Program-made: the position numbers and the translations under genes
Part shown: one piece after another, positions 1 to 10,507 of the stretch
Layout of the letters: each line of letters opens with the position of its first letter
Position numbering within the stretch: position 1 is the first letter of the stretch
The notes under the pieces: model-generated
Database searches by the model: none
What the model was told of the DNA's origin: nothing
The model's input: the letters and a program-made list of their open reading frames with translations, nothing else
Assembly: GCA_031835245.1 (NCBI GenBank)
Contig: JAVKOQ010000042.1
Coordinates: 197,001 to 261,000, forward strand
Length of the DNA stretch: 64,000 bases
Reading direction: 5' to 3'
Source: Balamuthia mandrillaris
Lineage: Eukaryota > Discosea > Longamoebia > Balamuthiidae

Positions 1-76
1 TTTAGGTGATTCGCTTTCTCTTTGCTGCTCTTCTCCTCTTCTTTGCTCTTCCTGGCTCTTCTTCTCTTCCCTGTAG

Positions 77-1355
77 CTGACTTTCAAACGGCGAATCAGA
101 ACGTGAAGATTACGCTCGTCGTGAACGTGAATCTCGCTCTTCAAATAGGCAAGCACGGTTAGCACACCTCCCCAACGAAGGAGAGAGATCACAACAGCAG
201 AAGCAGGAGAAGGACAAGGAAGGGACAACAAGTCCATCGATGACAAGAAGCACTGTTCTGGAGCTGCTATCAGGATACCATGCAGCACGCGTGCCGCTGC
301 CTGGTCGGTCTGTCTCCTTTGTAACTCCTGCTCCTTTCTTCCGGCTCATCAGCTTCAGTTGTCCGGTAAGTTCTTATTTTCTCTCATTCCCTCGTTCCGT
401 ATTCTTGCTAACGCTAGAAATGATGTGTAGGACAAAGACGTGGAGGGAACGATGCTTGGGGAGTGGTGTATAAGCCCGTTATTTAAAGCATTCTCTTTGG
501 ACAATATCTTACGGATATTCGCAGCCCTTTTGATGGAAAAGCAAATCATCGTTGTATGCAAAGACCTAACCCTTCTTTCTGCTGTTGTGTACGTTCTCAC
601 CTTTTCTTCCTCTCTTGGCTTTACTCTTCTCATCCTTGCTTAACATATTTAAATAATATCCACACAGACATTCAACCATACCAATGATACGGCCCTTGGA
701 ATGGCAAGGCCTCCACATCCCTATATTGCCCAGAAGCATGTTGGGCTATCTGGAAGCGCCTGTGCCATACATTATGGGCACACAAAGCCTAGCCGACACT
801 CAACTCAACCCGAAGATAGCCTCGGACGTGGTTTACGTGTTTCCGATGAATAACAAAGTGATCTGTCACAACTTGCCGCGTCTTCCTGAACTTAGCAAAT
901 TGTAATATTCTCCCTGCGTTCTTCTTTCGTTTTTCTTCTTCTATCTTCTGCTCCTACTCTTCCTTTTCTTTCATTCTCCTTCTGTTCTAACCATATTGCA
1001 TAGATACTCAAATCTGTCGCCGCTGCATTCATCCATTCAAGCTTCTTCTCCACACCCGAAACCTTCCTTCTTCTCCAACACGCTTTCCTCTTCGCGGCAA
1101 ACCACGAGCATCGCCCAACAGACTCTCAAGGCCTTTCAGGAGTACCTTTGCTGGCTTACCGGTAAGATACTTGATCACAGGGCTGGCTTTGATCTCTCCA
1201 AAACGAGCGAGAAGGAGATTCAACAGAGCTTCTTGGAGAGCATTAACTCGCAGAACAGAGAGTTTGTGTCCAGCTTCCTTCGCACGCAGCTCTGGGATGC
1301 CGCCAAGTATTCCTCCCCTCGAATCTCCTCTTCTCCTGAAGTATCTCAAGAATGA
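77..1355 (+). CDS. DENN-domain protein (Rab GEF), 5' end off the window
   Basis: This is the C-terminal part of a DENN-domain protein, a family that activates Rab GTPases on membranes. Exons that join in frame: about 77/102-365, 431-588, 668-901 and 1004-1355. The cDENN core reads FKAFSLDNILRIFAALLMEK and QIIVVCKDLTLLSAVV, followed across an intron by PLEWQGLHIPILP and APVPYIMG, the family's hallmark. A dDENN-like stretch (DVVYVFPMNNKV, then NREFVSSFLRTQLW) runs to the TGA at 1353. An AATAAA lies about 30 bp past the stop. The upstream exon is charged and low in complexity; its acceptor is uncertain because the first possible frame holds a TGA near 78. The uDENN part would lie left of the window. 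The DENN subfamily cannot be named. Confidence 0.88.
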
Positions 1356-1468
1356 AAAATATGCAAACTATATTTATGTAGACAAATAAAATTCGTTTTA
1401 AATTATTTCCAAGAAAAGAAACAAAGGAAAGAAAAACCAAAGACTCAAAAACAACAAGCGAAAAGAAA

Positions 1469-2366
1469 ATGGATGTTGTCGAAGAGAGTCTATTGCCGAG
1501 CAGAGGAGGTTTGTTTGTTTTCCACGCTTGTACACAAATGCCCGTGATGATCATCTGTTTATTGATTATTTTTAATGTAACAGACTTTATTGATTTCCTT
1601 GTGGAGTTTTTGGAAGTAGCAGTTCATCAGATCTTGTACCAAAGAAATGTCTATCCAAGGGGTTGGTTGCTTTGCTCTCAGCCTTTGTCCCTCCTATTTG
1701 TACAGAATGACCTCACCTTATGAATACGCAGAGTCGTTTGCTCGAAGAACAAAGTACGATACGCCGGTTCACATGAGCAGAGTTCCGATCGTTTGCGACT
1801 ACGTTGCTGAAATACTAGAAAACTTGCGCGGAGCCATGTCAGAGGTACCTCCTCCTCCTCTTCTCCTAGAACTCCTTCTCCTGACTCTTGCACAGAACCT
1901 GGTGGACAAAGTGCGTATCATGATCTACGACGAAAGAAACCTCCCTCAGGAATGTTACGTCTTCGAGTTGGATCTCCCTATCGGCGCAACCTCTTCCAAA
2001 ACAGGAGGAGGAGAAGCCCTTGATGACACCTCCGCCACCAATGCAGACTGGGCCATACAGCTCTCCAAAGAGCTGCAAGGCTTTCTGTTGAAGATGAACG
2101 TGGCGGAGGCTTATCTCCGCCCTTTAAACCAAAACCACAAGCAAGCGACAACGTTCGCCTCATGGTCCTTCATCGTGGAGACCAAAGAGAAGATACCGGG
2201 GGGAGACGTCTGGATAAGAACGGAGGCCGGCAAAGCAGCCATGGAGACCGATGCTGTCATCATTCCGCTCAAGTCCCTTCAGACCAACCTGCATTCCGCT
2301 CGTTTCCAGCTTTACGTGGAAGACATTACTGCCGCTTCTTCCAATGGCGGTGGTGCTCATCGATAG
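1469..2366 (+). CDS. MAD2L2: REV7 / MAD2L2 HORMA-domain protein
   Basis: HORMA-domain adaptor of DNA polymerase zeta (binds REV3), also part of shieldin in animals; acts in the nucleus. Four exons splice cleanly: 1469-1508, 1584-1661, 1732-1844 and 1896-2366, giving about 233 residues, close to the usual 210. The signature FLVEFLEVAVHQILYQRNVYP matches the family's first helix. Removing 1662-1731 gives RESFARRTKYDTPVHMS, which aligns without gaps to the human segment after VYP. The C-terminal safety-belt region holds VIIPLKSLQTNLHSARFQLY. It differs from MAD2 by lacking MAD2-type motifs. It sits 113 bp after the DENN gene on the same strand and 40 bp from the convergent LRR gene. The chosen ATG is the first in the exon and gives a family-like N-terminus. 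Confidence 0.9.
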
Positions 2367-2405
2367 CAAGCCCATTTACGATGTTGTTTTGTACAGAAAA
2401 AAGAT

Positions 2406-2858
2406 TTACTGCGTTGCGTTCTTGTAACATTGCTTCAAGAATGGGTTGTTGCTCTCGTGCACCACGGTCTCAAGCAACGTGTGCAACGCCTCTTCCTTTG
2501 TTGCTCGTAATTGTGCAAAGAAAGTGGTGAGAGCTTCTTCCGTCTCCTCCATAACAACTTGTGTTGTTGTTCCTCTCTTTTGTCGCTTTGTTTTGGTGCC
2601 CCCACCACGTCTACGAGACCTGGCCGCAGCGGAAGCCGACGAAGAACGACGAAAATCTCCCATCTTCTCGGAGAAGGAGGAGAAGAAGGAAGAGGACATC
2701 TCGTACCAATCCATGATGCGCTCTGCTTGCACTGCTGAAGTGTCCATGTCCAACAACATAAAGCGAGAATCTTGGAGGTATCCTTTCATTATGGCATCCA
2801 AATAGAACGAATGAAAGTCCCTGTTGCCCCTTTTATTTTGTTTTGTGAATAAAGCGAG

Positions 2859-2889
<31 letters not shown>

Positions 2890-4876
2890 AGAGAGAGGTA
2901 CTCTAAACAATCAATTATGAGGGCGATGTTGGGGTGGAGAGCTTTTTGCTTGTTTCCCTCTGATGCTTCACCTTCGTTGTCTTGTTCGAGATCCCTGGAG
3001 TCAGCCACCAAAAACAGTCCACTGCCCTTTTCTGCAGTTCTCAAAGCTATTACCGTCACCCAATGTGTCTTCGTCAATCCTTTTAAATTTTGTCAACCAG
3101 TTGAATAGAACGACCAAAGTAAAGAGAAAGCAGAGATTTGACAAAGACAGACGAATAAAAGTACCAATAAGGAATGCCATGGCTTTGGCATCGCCATTTC
3201 TAAACGCGCACATCTGTTTGTGCAAGCGAAGCACCTGCGCACTTCCCAACGGATCGCTTTGTACATAGTCGAGGTCTGCGATGACAACCAGCTTCTCGGT
3301 GCCGAGTTCCAGCAAGATGTCATCCTGTTTCAGCAGGGAGAGCACGTAGTTCCTCTCCATAATACCGCTCTTGATGTTCTTCTCGCTCCAAACGATGTCC
3401 ACTTTGCGAGAGTGACGAGCGGCCTCCTCGTGCTTTTGCTTTGACACGTTCAACAGCACTTCCTGCCAATGGAAGAAGAGCACCCAAAAATAGATGGGAT
3501 TTGCCATCAGTTGGAAGAGAAGACGAAGGAGCTCCTCGCGCTCCATTTGCTCATCTAAGCAGTGTTGAGCAGCCATTAAGCCCATCACCGCGTTTTTCAG
3601 CGCGTGATAGCCACAACTAGCTCCGTCCCTTTAAAGATACAGGAGGAAAAGAGGTAAGGATAATAATGACCGAGGAAAAAATAGGGGATTGGACGGTTGA
3701 CGGACCATTGCCGATAAACTGGCATGTGGATAACAGTTCCGTGTTGGATTCCATAGTCTTCATCGTCGTTGGTAGCATTAGAAAGAAGCGCAGATAAGGA
3801 ACGCAAATTATTAACAGACGTGATGGCGTCATTGGAAAGATGCAATAGCCTTGATGCTGGTCTGGTCGGTGCTGGGAACTCGTTCAAGAACGAGGCTGTG
3901 GGCAGGTGGTCCATTCCTTCTATCAACAGCGACAAGCTCAGAGGAGGAGGCCAATTGATAGAAGATGAACAGGAAGAGGAAGAGGAAGAAGGAAGCACAT
4001 ATGATAGACACTTTCTCAGCTCTTCGTCCATCACCAACAAATGGAACCAGTTATGTTCGCCAATCTTCTGTCTTTGTACGTCTTTTTCCTCTTTCTCATC
4101 TTCCATTTGCTTTGCTTTTTCTTCTTCATCGCATTTGAACACAGCCAACATTGCTGACAAAAGATCAACAGAAGAAGAGGCCTGCTTCTCGGGTATCTTT
4201 TTCTGTAGCTGAGTTTCGGAAGTCGAAGCTGCAGAGTTTTCTGTCAGTGCTTTGTTGTTGGCAATTCTGAGAACACGCAAGTGGTGTCTTTGCCAAAGGT
4301 CATGAATGTCTTGAGGTAAGTCTGTCAAGTTATTATTATCAAGTTCCAAGGCTATTAACGAATGAAGACCCGACAAAGGGTGATAAGTATTTGTTCCGTC
4401 GTTCTTCTTTTGTCCGGTTGGTGTCGTTGTTGCTGTTAAGGTTTGGAGTCTATTGGAGTCGATGCGAAGTAACTCCAAACGGGAAAGCAGGGAGAGAGTA
4501 GAAGGCAGCTCCGCTAATTCGTTGTGGTCCAGATAGAGCAGCTTCAGTGCTGTGAATCTTTCAAACAACTCTTTTGGTAACGCTTTCAGCTGGTTGTGAC
4601 TAAAGTTTAATACCCGAAGCTCGGAAGAAGAAGAAGAACAAGAAGAAGAACAAGAAGAAGAAGCAGCTGAGTAAGATTTGTTGGGTGGAGAGATGGAAGA
4701 GATGCGATTGTCGGAGAGGTGGAGAGCTTGCAATGTGTTTGGCAGCTCAAAGAACGTGGCGGGAAGTTCCTCCAGCATGTTGTACGACAGATTGAGATAT
4801 TGCAGTCGTGGAAAGCTGCTCCAAAACTGTTTTGGAAGGCTCGACTGAATAATAAAGAGTGAAAAATAAACAAAGT

Positions 4877-4916
<40 letters not shown>

Positions 4917-5543
4917 CTAACGTACAATCATGTTGCCATAAAGAACAAGGCTCTCGAGGTTAGCCAAGGCCAACAGCGAAGCCGGCACATGAGTGAGGTT
5001 ATTATTGTTCAACACCAACATCTTGAGGCAAGTGAGGGTCTCTACGCCAGGCGGCAGCGCCGTCAAAAGATTGTAGCTCAGGTTCAACTTTTGGAGAGGA
5101 CATTCCCCGCCGGCGGATCCGAATGAGGCAGAGGAGAAGCACTCGTCTTGTAACCTACAGAAGCGAAGCTCCAAGCCCTTCAATTCGTGTAACAAAGGAG
5201 GAACATCACTCCTCCTTTCTTCTTCTTCAGAGGGTGAGGCGGAGAAGAGCGCTTTCGGGAGGCGCTCGACGGGATACTCGATAGTGAGGTTCTTTGTGTG
5301 GCGGGCTTCCTCCAACAACCAAGAAGACCCTAACCGGTGCATGTGAGCGAGGAGACAGCAGCTGGCAGCGAACTTTGGTTTGAAGGGTTTGAACCAAAAC
5401 AAGAAGAAGAAGAACAAGTGAGGGTCATCCTTTTCTCTGCTGCTTACAAAGGATTTTTTGGTTCGATGAAAAAAAGAAAAAACGTGCCCGAGATGAGCAG
5501 CAATGCTGCAGCAAAACTGCACCTCGGAGTATTTCAGTGCCAT
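2406..5543 (-). CDS. LRR protein with C-terminal papain-like cysteine-peptidase segment
   Basis: Multi-exon minus-strand gene. The first two thirds are leucine-rich repeats: LQKLNLSYNLLTALPPGV, LKMLVLNNNNLTHVP, LESLVLYGNMI, then, after an intron at about 4849-4930 that carries a CT tract on the coding strand, LQYLNLSYNMLEELP, LRVLNFSHNQLKALP, LKLLYLDHNELAELP and LIALELDNNNLTDLP. Splicing 3705-3629 joins VYRQW to DGASCGYHALKNAVMGL, which looks like the Gln/Cys active-site strip of a papain-fold peptidase. Near the end THWVTVIALR and FLVADSRD supply a candidate catalytic His and Asp in papain order. The peptidase reading is inference; the LRR part is secure. Later introns, including one with a GA-rich tract near 2860-2897, are only roughly placed. 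The start at 5543 is the first Met of the open frame; part of exon 1 (Phe-rich, around 5400-5460) may be intronic. Confidence 0.68.
2859..2897. repeat. (GA)n microsatellite in an intron
   Basis: GA-rich run on the plus strand inside the minus-strand LRR/peptidase gene. It reads as a CT tract on the coding strand. Confidence 0.9.
4878..4914. repeat. (GA)n microsatellite in an intron
   Basis: Near-perfect GA run between the first and second LRR exons. On the coding (minus) strand it is a pyrimidine tract between donor and acceptor. Confidence 0.95.
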
Positions 5544-5790
5544 GCTTCGCTTTGGTGGTGAAGAGGAAGAAGAAGAGGAAGAGGGAGAAGAAGGAGAAAG
5601 AGGAGGTCATCGATGGTCTTCGTTGAGCGCAAGACAACAGCAACAAGGAAGAGGAGGCGGTCACCGCAAGTGGTAAGAACCTGTTTCTTTTCTTTTCTTT
5701 ACATATTCCGGTTTTTGTCTTTTTTCAGGAAACGATTCAACCTGCCGTTGAGAGGGAGAGCTGTTGTACAAAGCTTTCTGTGCTTGTTGT

Positions 5791-7191
5791 TCATTCTTCC
5801 CCGAGACCAAGAGCCTCTTCCATGGATCGTTTGGCCTCTTCTGTCTCAATGTCCCCGCTCACTTGAGCCAGGTCAAAGAGAACAACCTTTTCTTCTCCAG
5901 CAGTATCCAGATACCTTCCCACATGACTCCACTTGAGGTCGTCGTGTTTTATTCTGTGCTGTGAAAGCTGTGCAATGGCTGCCCGCGTAGCTGCTCTCAG
6001 ATGTGGAGGTGGGTCAAAAGGGTCGCCACTTCCCGCACAGGGATTCACGTACGGCATGACCACTGCATCGTTCTGCCCTAGCTTCAGTGCGAAGGCTTTC
6101 CTGCCCCACACGTTCGTCCATATAGCTGCCTCACGCCTGCAGGCGAGTAGGGCCTCCTCCCCGTTTCTTCTCGAGAACTTGACAACGCATCCTTTTCCTT
6201 GCGGTGTGCTGGCGAGCAAAACGTTGCCGTCGGCTCCCCCGTGAAGATCAGCAAGGAGCCAGAATACATTGTCTTCGTCAGTGAGTTCCACCCCAAATAC
6301 GATATCAATGAGCGATTTCTCTGCCCAGCAGAACATGTCACGTTTCGCCAAGAGACCAGTGCCTTCCATGAGATAATGGATCGAGGGTGCCGGCTGCATA
6401 GGTGAACGTTCCATCTTCCTGACGGCGGAGGTTAAGATCAAAGGCAAGCTAGGATGTGTGCAGGAGTAGAGCGGCGTGGCGTAGAATTGTCGTTCGTCCC
6501 GATGTTGGACTTTATCCTTGTTCTGATCTGGCAAGTTGCTGTCAGCGACCCACTGCGGGGTAGGGGGAAGAAAGGACCACAGCTGAAACCTCCTTTCGAC
6601 GGGGGGAGGCAACTCCTCGGCTTGGGCCAGCTGATTGGCGTCCGGCAGCCAGCAAACGCGCCACTGCTCGTACGTTGTAAGAATACCGAAAACGTATCGA
6701 AGTCCAGAGAAAGAGCGCAGGGCCATCATGTAGTCGTAGATCTGCCCATTGACTTCGTTTTTGTCAAAGATGTTCTCCGTTGGCTTTTTGACTTCGACAA
6801 TTCCGATAGGCACCGTCTTTTGCTTCACCAGGTATACGTCTGATTTCTGCTGTCTGGAGTTGATGGAGAACATGGTCAGGTCCTCCTGAACGCTGACAAA
6901 CGCTCCAATACCGGCGGCAGTCAGCACGTCCTTGAGAGCCGTTACTACATTTCGTTGGATATCTTTCTCGGAGCCCCAAGCCAGTGCGTTTGGATTTTCG
7001 TCGCTATCGAACCAAAGGCGGGACGGGGCTCGTACGAGCGGAGGTTCAGCAATGACCAACCCCAATTCCCTCTCCTCAATAATAAAAGCGGCCTGCCTGC
7101 CCTTGTCGTAATGAGCAGAACTGGAGGACGCTCCCCTAGAGCCAAGAGGGGGCAGGCCGTTGTCGATGATGTTCTTGGGGACCCCCTGCAT
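5791..7191 (-). CDS. Crinkler-like protein: RecB/PD-(D/E)XK nuclease-like plus kinase-like domain
   Basis: Single open frame of 466 residues with no introns, unlike most neighbours. The N-terminal half holds a restriction-nuclease-like core: D118 in KSDVYLV, E133-V-K135 in IVEVKKP, and a RecB-type QxxxY motif (Q150, Y154 in GQIYDYM). The C-terminal half resembles a small protein kinase: a candidate ATP lysine in CVVKFS (K338), catalytic-loop HDDLKWSH (H416, D418, K420) and a metal-binding FDLAQV (D440). Nuclease-kinase fusions of this kind are typical of the Crinkler (CRN) class, which Zhang and colleagues linked to transposons and inter-organism conflict. No LxLFLAK-type secretion header is seen. 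Its ATG lies 29 bp from the inverted repeat of the adjacent piggyBac element, so the two are head to head. All motif residues are present, so it may be functional. Function in this host is unknown. Confidence 0.72.
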   Translation of the reverse strand: MQGVPKNIIDNGLPPLGSRGASSSSAHYDKGRQAAFIIEERELGLVIAEPPLVRAPSRLWFDSDENPNALAWGSEKDIQRNVVTALKDVLTAAGIGAFVSVQEDLTMFSINSRQQKSDVYLVKQKTVPIGIVEVKKPTENIFDKNEVNGQIYDYMMALRSFSGLRYVFGILTTYEQWRVCWLPDANQLAQAEELPPPVERRFQLWSFLPPTPQWVADSNLPDQNKDKVQHRDERQFYATPLYSCTHPSLPLILTSAVRKMERSPMQPAPSIHYLMEGTGLLAKRDMFCWAEKSLIDIVFGVELTDEDNVFWLLADLHGGADGNVLLASTPQGKGCVVKFSRRNGEEALLACRREAAIWTNVWGRKAFALKLGQNDAVVMPYVNPCAGSGDPFDPPPHLRAATRAAIAQLSQHRIKHDDLKWSHVGRYLDTAGEEKVVLFDLAQVSGDIETEEAKRSMEEALGLGEE

Positions 7192-7220
7192 GTCCTGCGC
7201 AAAAGAATATCCTTTTGCAG

Positions 7221-7246
7221 ACTATCGGCACTATAATGCCGATAGG
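7221..7246 (+). repeat. left palindromic inverted repeat of the piggyBac element
   Basis: 26 bp beginning ACTATCGGCACTATAATGCC; inverted partner at 10254-10279 with two mismatches. The sequence is also nearly self-complementary. Confidence 0.8.
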
Positions 7247-7409
7247 CCCTATTGGCATTTATCGTAAAAAACAATAAATATTTACTCAATTATTCAAATA
7301 TTTTATTGCAATAATTTTGTAAAATATTGTTGGCAAGACGAGCGAAAGAACGGAGTACTGGGAAGAAGCATTTGGTACCGTAGAGACAGAGGGGCAAGCG
7401 AGCGAACCT

Positions 7410-9003
7410 ATGGACGAAAGGGTCACCATGCAAGCCGGCAGTTATTTTGATTTTTTGAGGGAAGCAGTGGATCCTGTTCGCTTGGTGGAAGAAATCAAGG
7501 AAAAACTTGGTGACGAAAAAGAAAAGTTCGAGGACAGCAAGGCCTGGTTTGGAGAGCGGTTGGGATCAAACGTTGTTCAAATGTTGGAAGACGGGACCCT
7601 TGTGGAGCTAGAGCACCTTCGTTTGATGTATTTTTTGATGCTACACACGGGAAAACAACTGGAAGCTTTTTGTGGCACTCGTAGCCTCCCGCACAGCGGC
7701 AAAAAGGCGGTCAAAGCCTTTCGAATTCTTCAAAGTTTTTACTGCGGCTGGGAAGAGGACATCGAACCCCCTTTCAAAGATCTTGCTGATTTTCCATTTG
7801 ATGGTCCAGGGACAGAAGGTCCGCCAGAAAGGTTCCGTGAGAACCTTGGCACTTCGTTTTCGTTGCTTGACCTGTTCCTCCAGTACATCACCTTGGACTT
7901 GCTAACCACGTGGATGAACTACACCAACCGTAAAGCAGAGATCTTGATTGGAACCAACGAGAAGCCAAGTTATTATAAGTACGGTGCGTGGCCTCCCATA
8001 TACTTTGCGAGCTGGGTTCCAGTTGCTGTGGAAGACATGAAGAGGTGGTTGGCTGTGCTACTCGGCAAAAATTGCTTGGGAAAAGGCGTGTCACGTGATG
8101 AGTTCTGGTCCTCTGGTTCTTGGTTTTCTGTGGACTTTTCACGACTGAACAAGATCATGGGAAGAGACCGATGGAGCGCTATTTCTTCCTTCTTTTGTAT
8201 CTACAATCTGGATGACGACACTCCTGGTACTCACACAACTCCCTACTGGAAAGTAGCAGAACTCTTTTCATGTTTTAACCAGCGTTGTAAGGCCAATTTT
8301 TCCCCTTCCCGTTTTCTATCACACGATGAACAGTGCGTCAAGAATGGACACCCTACAGGCTTGCGACATATCAAACTGCCAAAGAAATTCGTGACCGTTG
8401 GTGTGCGGATCGAAGCGGTCTCAACAACAACTGGCGTGTTACTTGGTTTCATGATCGATTTCCCTGGTACTACCCACTTTGATCAAACCATTGAGCTTAT
8501 TCAGCAGCTGACTTACTCTGGCCATGTTCTCTTCATGGACCGACTGTACACATCCTTCAAGTTGGTGCAAGCAGCCAAAACCTACAACACCTACATCTGC
8601 AGAACGTGTTGTACTGATTGAGGCTTCCCAGTTGCTTTGGTGAGAGAGGATTTAGAGCCTGGACAGTGGATGTCACTGCACAACCATGGTGTTAATGCTT
8701 TTGCTTGGAAGGCCTCTTCTCTGGTTCAATTCTTGTCTTCATACCACAAACCTGTTGCAAGCATTGTTCTTCGACGAGTCAAAGGACATGCTGGACGAAT
8801 TGAACAGATGTGTCCAACAGCTGCTGTAGACTTCAACCTTGGAATGGGCGGAAATGACTGTGGAGATATGCTACGCTCACGGATGACAGCCCACTGCAAA
8901 TCAAAAAAGTGGTGGAAAGGTTTGTTCTCTCTGTCTTTGTCTTTCTCTGTCTCTGTCTCTCTGTCTCTCGGTCTCTTTGTGTCTCTGCCTCGCTGTCTCT
9001 CTG

Positions 9004-9054
<51 letters not shown>

Positions 9055-10216
9055 GTCTCTGTCTCTGTCTCTTTCTCTTTGTCTCGCTCTTTGTTTCTTT
9101 CTCTGTCTCTCTCTTTGTCTCTTTCTCTTGTCTTTCTCTCTCTGTCTCTGTTTCTATCTCTGTATCTTTCTCTCTGTCTCTCTTTCTTTGTCTCTCTCTT
9201 GTCTTTCTCTCTGTCTCTGTTTTTATCTCTGTCTTTCTCTTTCTGTCTCTCTCTCTCTCTCTGTCTCTCTCTCTGTCTCTCTGTTTCTCTCTCTGTCTCT
9301 CTCTTTCTCTCTGTTTCTCTCTCTTGTCTCTCTCTCTCTGCCTCTCTCTCTTTGTCTCTTTCTCTGTTTCTATCTCTCTCTTGTCTCTCTCTCTCTGCCT
9401 CTCTCTCTCTTTGTCTCTTTCTCTGTTTCTATCTCTGTCTCTCTCTGTCTCTCTCTCCCTCTCTTCTTTGTCTCTTTCTCTGTTTCTCTCTCTCTTGTCT
9501 CTCTCTCTCTGCCTCTCTCTCTCTTTGTCTCTTTCTCTGTTTTTATCTCTGTCTCTCTCTCTCTCTATCTTTCTCTCTCTCTCTCTGTCTCTGGCTGTAT
9601 CTCTCTCTCTATCTCTCTCTCTCTCTCTCTCTGTTTCTCTCTCTGTCTCTCTCTCTTGTCTCTCTCTCTTGTCTCTCTCTGTCTCTCTCTCTGCCTCTCT
9701 GTCTCTCTCTCTCTCTGTCTCTCTCTCTTTCTCTGCCTCTCTTTCTCTCTCTCTCCATGCTAAACAACAACCACCACAGGTTTGTTCTTTTATGTCATTG
9801 ACCAAGCTATTATTTGTGTGTTTCGGATTTGGAACTTGATAGTACCAGAACATCGCTTCAAGATGCGACGTGCTATTGAAGAGTTGATCTGTTGTTTGGT
9901 GGATGATCCCAGCTTTTTTGCAGGCGAGCAACCACAACTTCCTAATGCATCTACCTTCACACTAACACCACCAACTAAAAAGCGCACCCGAATAAATGTT
10001 GACTGCCAACTACCAGAAGATCGCCTTAGCAAAAACTTCGCCCATTTGCCACAGTGTAGTGGAAAACCACAAAATTGTGTGGTGTGCTACCGCAAAGATC
10101 CAGCACGCAAGAACCCCACCTGCTCTCACTTCTTCTGCTCACATTGCAACATTACCCTCTGCATTAAGAAAGACAAAAACTGCTTCAAAGAGTACCACCA
10201 ACCAAATGATCAATAA
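7410..10216 (+). pseudogene. piggyBac transposase (DDE_Tnp_1_7 type), interrupted
   Basis: Exons 7410-8919 and 9780-10216 around an 860-bp microsatellite intron. Family marks: a DDE_Tnp_1_7-like N-terminal domain (WPPIYFASWVPV, DRWSAISSFF), HVLFMDRLYTSFKL with the second catalytic Asp, GGNDCGDMLRSRM with the third, KKWWKGLFFYVIDQAI across the splice, and a C-terminal Cys/His finger (CVVCYRKDPAR, CSHCNITLC, NCFKEYH). The first catalytic Asp seems replaced: where the family has CDxxTGY this copy reads AVSTTTGV. An in-frame TGA at 8619-8621 follows RTCCTD, where the family has GTVRTxRG. Reading resumes in the same frame (GFPVALVREDLEPGQW). The protein is therefore probably not active, though coding character is otherwise well kept, suggesting modest age. 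Confidence 0.82.
8920..9779 (+). repeat. 860-bp CT/TCTG microsatellite array acting as an intron
   Basis: Nearly all pyrimidine: runs of CTCTCT with interspersed TG, TT and CC, roughly 8925-9755. It begins GT and ends AG, and the flanks are an 11-bp direct repeat AGGTTTGTTCT at 8918-8928 and 9778-9788. Precise removal restores the transposase frame (WWK-G-LFFYVID). Confidence 0.88.
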
Positions 10217-10253
10217 ACGCAATATTTTCCGCAATTTTTATTGTCTACAAAAA

Positions 10254-10279
10254 CCTATCGGCATTATAATGCTGATAGT
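10254..10279 (-). repeat. right palindromic inverted repeat of the piggyBac element
   Basis: Begins CCTATCGGCATTATAATGC; reverse complement of the left repeat at 24 of 26 positions. It lies 38 bp past the transposase stop. Confidence 0.8.
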
Positions 10280-10507
10280 CATGTCATAGTATTTTCATCT
10301 TTTTTGTGGACAGGGTGAAAAAGGATATATTTGGCTGCTTTTTTTCCTTTCCCTTATTTCCTCTTGTCGACAATTTTCCCCCTTTATATCCCATAATATA
10401 AGCGAAAGTACTCCCTTTTCTCCATTGCTGTTTGTCTCCAAGGGCCATGGTTTTGTATGGGTTTTTGTGGTGTTTGTTTTTTGTCTTTTATTTCACTTCC
10501 TTGTCCT

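Larger units (their letters stand above)
7221..10279 (+). mobile_element. piggyBac-family DNA transposon, decayed
   Basis: Element of about 3.06 kb bounded by inverted copies of a 26-bp sequence at 7221-7246 and 10254-10279, matching at 24 of 26 positions. Each copy is itself close to a palindrome (CCTATCGGCA...TGCCGATAG). It encloses a piggyBac-type transposase. The TTAA target duplication expected for the family is not visible next to the repeats (flanks read GCAG and CATG), so either the true ends lie elsewhere or the flanks have mutated. The left end is only 29 bp from the start codon of the Crinkler-like gene. Confidence 0.75.

Noticed and set aside
8726-9937. Three long open frames of Ser-Leu / Arg-Glu repeats
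   Set aside because: They are translations of the CT microsatellite in several frames on both strands; no non-repeat domain.
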